Positions 51,692 to 55,000 of a stretch of DNA of 55,000 nucleotides are shown one piece after another; the first letter of the stretch is position 1, and each line of letters begins with the position of its first letter. The DNA comes from Deltaproteobacteria bacterium. GTDB taxonomy: Bacteria; Desulfobacterota; Syntrophia; Syntrophales; Smithellaceae. The notes beneath the pieces were generated by a model. The model was not told the origin of the DNA, made no database searches, and saw only the letters and a program-made list of their open reading frames with translations. The position numbers were made by a program, and so were the translations under genes. Location: assembly GCA_025361065.1 (NCBI GenBank), contig JANYAY010000026.1:1-55000 (forward strand). Reading direction: 5' to 3'.

Positions 51692-52436
51692 AGTCCGCGA
51701 AGTGACGAAAAAATTCGGCGCCCTGGTCGCCAACGACAAGGTGAGCTTCACCGTAGATCCCGGGACGATCGTCGGTCTGATCGGACCGAACGGCGCCGGC
51801 AAAACCACTCTGTTCAACTGTATCTCCGGCCTGTACGCGATTAGCGCCGGACGGATTTTTTTTGACGGCACCGAGATCACGGGGCTCCCGTCCTTCCGCA
51901 TCGCCCGCCTGGGTGCGGTCCGCACTTTTCAGGTCGTGCGGCCGCTCAAGGAGATGACGGTCTTCGACAACGTCCTGGTGGGCGCATTTCTACAGGGGGC
52001 CGGAAATGCCCGGGCCCGCGCAACGGCCGAGGAGTGCATCCGCATTTGCAACCTGACTGAATATGCCGACAAGCCCGCCGGCGATCTGCCGATAGGAGGC
52101 AAAAAACGCCTCGAGCTTGCCCGGGCCCTGGCAACCGGTCCGAAACTGCTGATGCTCGACGAAGTCATGGCCGGCCTGACCTCTACCGAGGTCAAGGGCG
52201 CCATGGAGGTGATCCATGACATTCGCCGCAAGGGCATCACGCTCCTCATCGTCGAGCACATCATGGAAGCCATCATGCCGATCGCCGACAAGGTCGTGGT
52301 CCTCGACGGCGGCATCAAGATCGCCGAGGGTCCACCCGACCGGATTATCGATGACGAGCGCGTGATCTCGGCCTATCTGGGCACAAAGTTCAGTCGCCGC
52401 CTGCAGGCCAGGAGGGAGGAGAGCAAGCATGCCTGA
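51678..52436 (+). CDS. livG: LivG-type ABC ATPase
   Basis: This ~252-residue ATPase has Walker [10 protein letters not shown] (about 37-45) and Walker B L-L-M-L-D-E-V-M-A-G-L. Its signature reads L-P-I-G-G-K-K-R-L-E, whereas livG proteins usually have L-S-Y-G-x-Q-R; the Ser to Pro change at this conserved place is unusual. The start is a TTG with GGGGGA upstream; a longer open frame begins inside livM. Confidence 0.9.
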   Translation: MTLLEVREVTKKFGALVANDKVSFTVDPGTIVGLIGPNGAGKTTLFNCISGLYAISAGRIFFDGTEITGLPSFRIARLGAVRTFQVVRPLKEMTVFDNVLVGAFLQGAGNARARATAEECIRICNLTEYADKPAGDLPIGGKKRLELARALATGPKLLMLDEVMAGLTSTEVKGAMEVIHDIRRKGITLLIVEHIMEAIMPIADKVVVLDGGIKIAEGPPDRIIDDERVISAYLGTKFSRRLQARREESKHA

Positions 52437-53145
52437 ACCGATTTTGAGTCTGGCCGACGTGCACGCGGGCTACGACGGGGTGCCGGTGGTCTTCGGGGTT
52501 ACTATGGAGGTCATGGCGGGCGAATTGGTGGCTGTCGTCGGGGCCAACGGGGCCGGTAAGACCACCACCATGCGCTCCATCGTCGGCCTGAATAACCCGC
52601 TTGCCGGCGTCATTCGTTTCGCGGGCCGGGACATATCGCGGCTCCGCGCCCATCAGACCCTTGCACTCGGCATCAGCTACGTGCCCGAGGGGCGCCGCGT
52701 TTTCGCCAAACTATCAGTCGAACAAAACCTCTTGCTGGGGGCCTACACCGAAAAATCGAAAGCGGAGATCAAGCGGCGGCTGGAAGAGATGCTGGAGCTT
52801 TTCCCCGTGCTGAGAGAGCGATCGAGCCAGACAGCAGAGACTTTGAGCGGCGGTGAACAGCAGATGCTCGCTATCGCCCGGGGGTTGATGTCCCGTCCCA
52901 AGCTGCTCCTCCTCGATGAGATGTCCCTGGGCCTGATGCCGGCCCTGGTGGAGAAGATGATGGAGACCATTGTGGCTATAAACAAAAGTGGGGTCACAGT
53001 GCTCCTGGTCGAGCAGATGGTCCAGGAGGCCCTGGAGATCGCCCATCGCGGTTACGTGCTCCAGAGCGGGCGGGTCGTTCATACGGGAAGCGCGCAGGAA
53101 CTTCTGGACTCCGAGGATATCCGCCGGGCCTATATGGGCATGTAA
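52429..53145 (+). CDS. livF: LivF-type ABC ATPase
   Basis: This 238-residue ATPase has Walker A G-A-N-G-A-G-K-T-T, signature L-S-G-G-E-Q-Q-M-L and Walker B L-L-L-L-D-E-M-S-L-G-L, all typical of LivF. It overlaps livG by 8 bases and closes the operon. Confidence 0.94.
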   Translation: MPEPILSLADVHAGYDGVPVVFGVTMEVMAGELVAVVGANGAGKTTTMRSIVGLNNPLAGVIRFAGRDISRLRAHQTLALGISYVPEGRRVFAKLSVEQNLLLGAYTEKSKAEIKRRLEEMLELFPVLRERSSQTAETLSGGEQQMLAIARGLMSRPKLLLLDEMSLGLMPALVEKMMETIVAINKSGVTVLLVEQMVQEALEIAHRGYVLQSGRVVHTGSAQELLDSEDIRRAYMGM

Positions 53146-53231
53146 TCCCGACTCTCCATTAGACACGGTCAGAAAGGCAGGATCGGTGATGGTTGCGGAA
53201 GTTATTAATCAAATGGAACCATCCCGAATAT

Positions 53232-53460
53232 TTTAAAAACACAATTATCCGGGAAATGTCCGGGAATTGATCAACATTCTGGAACGGGCTGTCGTCATTA
53301 CCCGCGATGAATATATTACCTCTGACAATTTACCTTTCAAATCATCATCTCTTTCTGAATCTTCCGACAAAAAATCACCCGGCTCACTGCACGAATCACT
53401 GGAAGATCTGGAAAAACAATTAATTGATGAAGCAATGAGACAGACCGCAGGTAACCAAAT
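53232..53460 (+). pseudogene. truncated copy of the NtrC-type regulator C-terminus
   Basis: This 229-bp fragment encodes N-Y-P-G-N-V-R-E-L-I-N-I-L-E-R-A-V-V through K-Q-L-I-D-E-A-M-R-Q-T-A-G-N-Q. It aligns base by base with 48034-48260 of the intact regulator at roughly 80 percent. Both ends stop abruptly: the left in the AAA+ domain, the right in the middle of the DNA-binding helix, just before the radical SAM gene. No start codon or promoter is visible. Confidence 0.85.
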
Positions 53461-53476
53461 CGATTTGTGCAGGCAA

Positions 53477-55000
53477 TTAATGGATTATCTGTTCTTTAAC
53501 CGCAAATTTCAGAAATTCATAAATCTTCTTTTTATCTTTTATTTTTCCCTTTTCACAAACCTGCCGGAGGGAATCGCTGCCTGTCAATGAGCTCAGCAGC
53601 CTGCTTAGATTGCTATCTATTATCAATGCCTGAACAGCGCCGCCGCAATTATAAACCACCAAGTATGTTTTCCGGGTGGAATAGTTATCAAGGAACGCTG
53701 CAAATGTAAGTTCGCCGACATTCAGCAGCTCATCAAAATCATATTTCAATGTCAGGCAAATAGTGCCGGGTGATAAACAAAATACTGTTTCCTCATTAAA
53801 CTCATCGCTTCTTGCCGCAATGAGCGGTCCGGCAAAAAGCGAACGGTTCAACGCACCATGAATTACAATTATGTCCTTCATAACAGGGAAGAGATTCTTT
53901 TTGTTATGCTTAATGAACTGCTCTTGAACAAAAGAAGATTGCATGGCCGTAATCTCTTCCCTCGAGAGTTGAAGCGGCCCTTCGCACGGTGACAAATAAA
54001 CTGCAAAATCTGCAAGAAAGTCATAGGGATCAATTTTGAGAGTCTCCAGGGCCATGAACAGCCAGCCCGCAGCGCCACCGCGGTTGTAAAAAATTTCACA
54101 GGCGTTTTTCAGACATTCCGCTTGTGCCATTGCTAATTCGGAAAAACCCGGCGAAGAAATCAGTGTGTAAGGAGCATCCGAAAGGAAGTTCAGGCAGAAT
54201 GATTCTGCATTATCGTGAAGGGCAGTTCCCGGTATCACCGCCAAAGGGAAAATATCGAGATGGTTCGGCTGCAAACGGAGAGCATAATTCAGGCTCTCTT
54301 GAAATCCGGCGGGGGTATCGCCCGGCAGCCCATAGATCAAGTCCAGTCCAAAAATAACACCGGCAGAGTTGAGCAGCGCTATCTTTTCCGCGTATTGAAC
54401 TGTGTCTATTGTTCTGTTGACATTGGCGAGTACTTCGGGGATAGCGCTTTGCAGCCCAATCTGGAGACTGCAGTGAACTTCGGCAAAGAGTTCGGCGATT
54501 TCTCGGTCGATAAATTCCGTTCTTATTTCCATAGTAAAATGAATAAACGGAGTTGTTTGAAGAATCATCCGCAGAATTTTTTTTGCCCGCTTGATGTCGC
54601 TGTTAAATGTCGGGTCCAAGACAAACACATGGTTTACTTTTTTTGCTTCGAAGAGTTCCAATTCCTTTTCAATACGCTCCAGCGAAAACTGCCTTACACC
54701 GGCCACACCCCGTGATTCGAAACAAAAACCGCATTTAAAGGGACAGCCGCGAGAGAGTTCCCACAACAGACCGGGATAGTTGTCCGGATTAATTGCAGAT
54801 GTGAGATACGGCGAGGACAGAGTGTCAAGATCAATGACGGGCTGCTGGTCATTCCCTTCCGAGACCTGCACACCTTTCATAAATACACCGGGGATGCCTG
54901 CAATGGTTTCGCCGATGAGCAGCCTGTTCATTACTTCTGTCAGAACGATCTCGCCTTCACCTTTAATGACAAAGTCCAATGGTGCGCAATCGAGCAGTTT
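53477..55000 (-). CDS. B12-binding radical SAM protein (partial, cut at right edge)
   Basis: At least 507 residues are visible; the frame remains open to the window edge, so the N-terminal cobalamin-binding domain is mostly outside. The radical SAM motif C-P-F-K-C-G-F-C (CxxxCxxC, about residues 80-87 from the first visible Met) is preceded by E-L-S-R-G, and F-V-I-K-G-E-G-E near the edge matches the end of a B12-binding domain. The C-terminal ~200 residues are unusual and unassigned. It resembles, but is not closely similar to, the enzyme at 12300-13748. It may be linked to methylation of a lipid or peptide; substrate unknown. Confidence 0.85.
   Translation of the reverse strand, partial: KLLDCAPLDFVIKGEGEIVLTEVMNRLLIGETIAGIPGVFMKGVQVSEGNDQQPVIDLDTLSSPYLTSAINPDNYPGLLWELSRGCPFKCGFCFESRGVAGVRQFSLERIEKELELFEAKKVNHVFVLDPTFNSDIKRAKKILRMILQTTPFIHFTMEIRTEFIDREIAELFAEVHCSLQIGLQSAIPEVLANVNRTIDTVQYAEKIALLNSAGVIFGLDLIYGLPGDTPAGFQESLNYALRLQPNHLDIFPLAVIPGTALHDNAESFCLNFLSDAPYTLISSPGFSELAMAQAECLKNACEIFYNRGGAAGWLFMALETLKIDPYDFLADFAVYLSPCEGPLQLSREEITAMQSSFVQEQFIKHNKKNLFPVMKDIIVIHGALNRSLFAGPLIAARSDEFNEETVFCLSPGTICLTLKYDFDELLNVGELTFAAFLDNYSTRKTYLVVYNCGGAVQALIIDSNLSRLLSSLTGSDSLRQVCEKGKIKDKKKIYEFLKFAVKEQIIH

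Overview
The window looks like chromosomal DNA of a syntrophic or anaerobic Desulfobacterota (old 'Deltaproteobacteria'), most like the Syntrophales. That is an inference from the gene mix: corrinoid/tetrahydrofolate methyl-transfer genes, B12-binding radical SAM enzymes, an Mla lipid transporter, a liv-type ABC operon, a candidate selenoprotein, and many short palindromic intergenic repeats. Most of the DNA is of moderate GC. Two blocks are visibly GC-richer and probably acquired: galT-galK (23.1-25.4 kb) and the liv operon (48.4-53.1 kb).

Layout. 0.1-2.7 kb (-): mlaE-mlaF-mlaD, in which MlaF carries a C-terminal degenerate GGDEF-like domain. 2.8-4.2 kb (+): maf and yggS; yggS has a 120-bp palindromic repeat inserted in frame. 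4.3-5.3 kb (-): a DUF484/GAF-like diguanylate cyclase. 5.5-11.9 kb: a corrinoid methyl-transfer locus with a methyl-THF methyltransferase, a UroD-type methyltransferase fused to its corrinoid protein, a B12-activation-domain protein, an MFS transporter and a second UroD-type enzyme. 12.3-21.7 kb (-): a specialised-lipid/polyketide-like cluster (acyltransferase, small HTH-like protein, BtrH-like protein, ABC exporter, ACP, active ketosynthase, cysteine-less ketosynthase, B12 radical SAM enzyme). Its operon is interrupted by palindromic repeats and by two 391-bp units, each a lone GIY-YIG nuclease gene between 29-bp inverted repeats. 21.7-22.8 kb (-): an MscS channel. 23.1-30.8 kb (+): a cytoplasmic galactoside/alpha-glucoside module (galT, galK, GH1, GH13, GH36) followed by glucokinase on the other strand. 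32.1-35.1 kb (-): an MMPL exporter fused to a methyltransferase, probably an outlying part of the lipid cluster.

35.8-40.0 kb (+): a signalling group (CheY-TPR protein, small histidine kinase, TPR protein, J-domain protein). 40.04-40.34 kb (+): a small exported heavy-metal-associated (HMA)-like protein whose reading frame contains an in-frame TGA at the second cysteine position of its CxxC motif, followed by a perfect 8-bp hairpin at SECIS distance. This is a candidate Cys-x-x-Sec selenoprotein. 40.4-44.6 kb: manC (-), rlmI, a small Cys-rich protein and rarA (+). 45.2-48.3 kb: an NtrC-type two-component system. 48.5-53.1 kb: a complete branched-chain amino-acid-type ABC transporter operon. 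It is followed by a truncated, diverged copy of the C-terminus of the same NtrC-type regulator, so related fragments flank the liv operon. 53.5 kb to the right edge (-): a second B12-binding radical SAM gene, cut by the window.

Dispersed repeats are a theme: five copies of a REP-like family (A), two relatives of a palindromic element with terminal inverted repeats (B, one inside yggS), one similar palindrome (C), four 29-bp dRS3-like repeats around the GIY-YIG units, and a tandem 80-bp repeat near 35.3 kb. No tRNA, rRNA or CRISPR was recognised.
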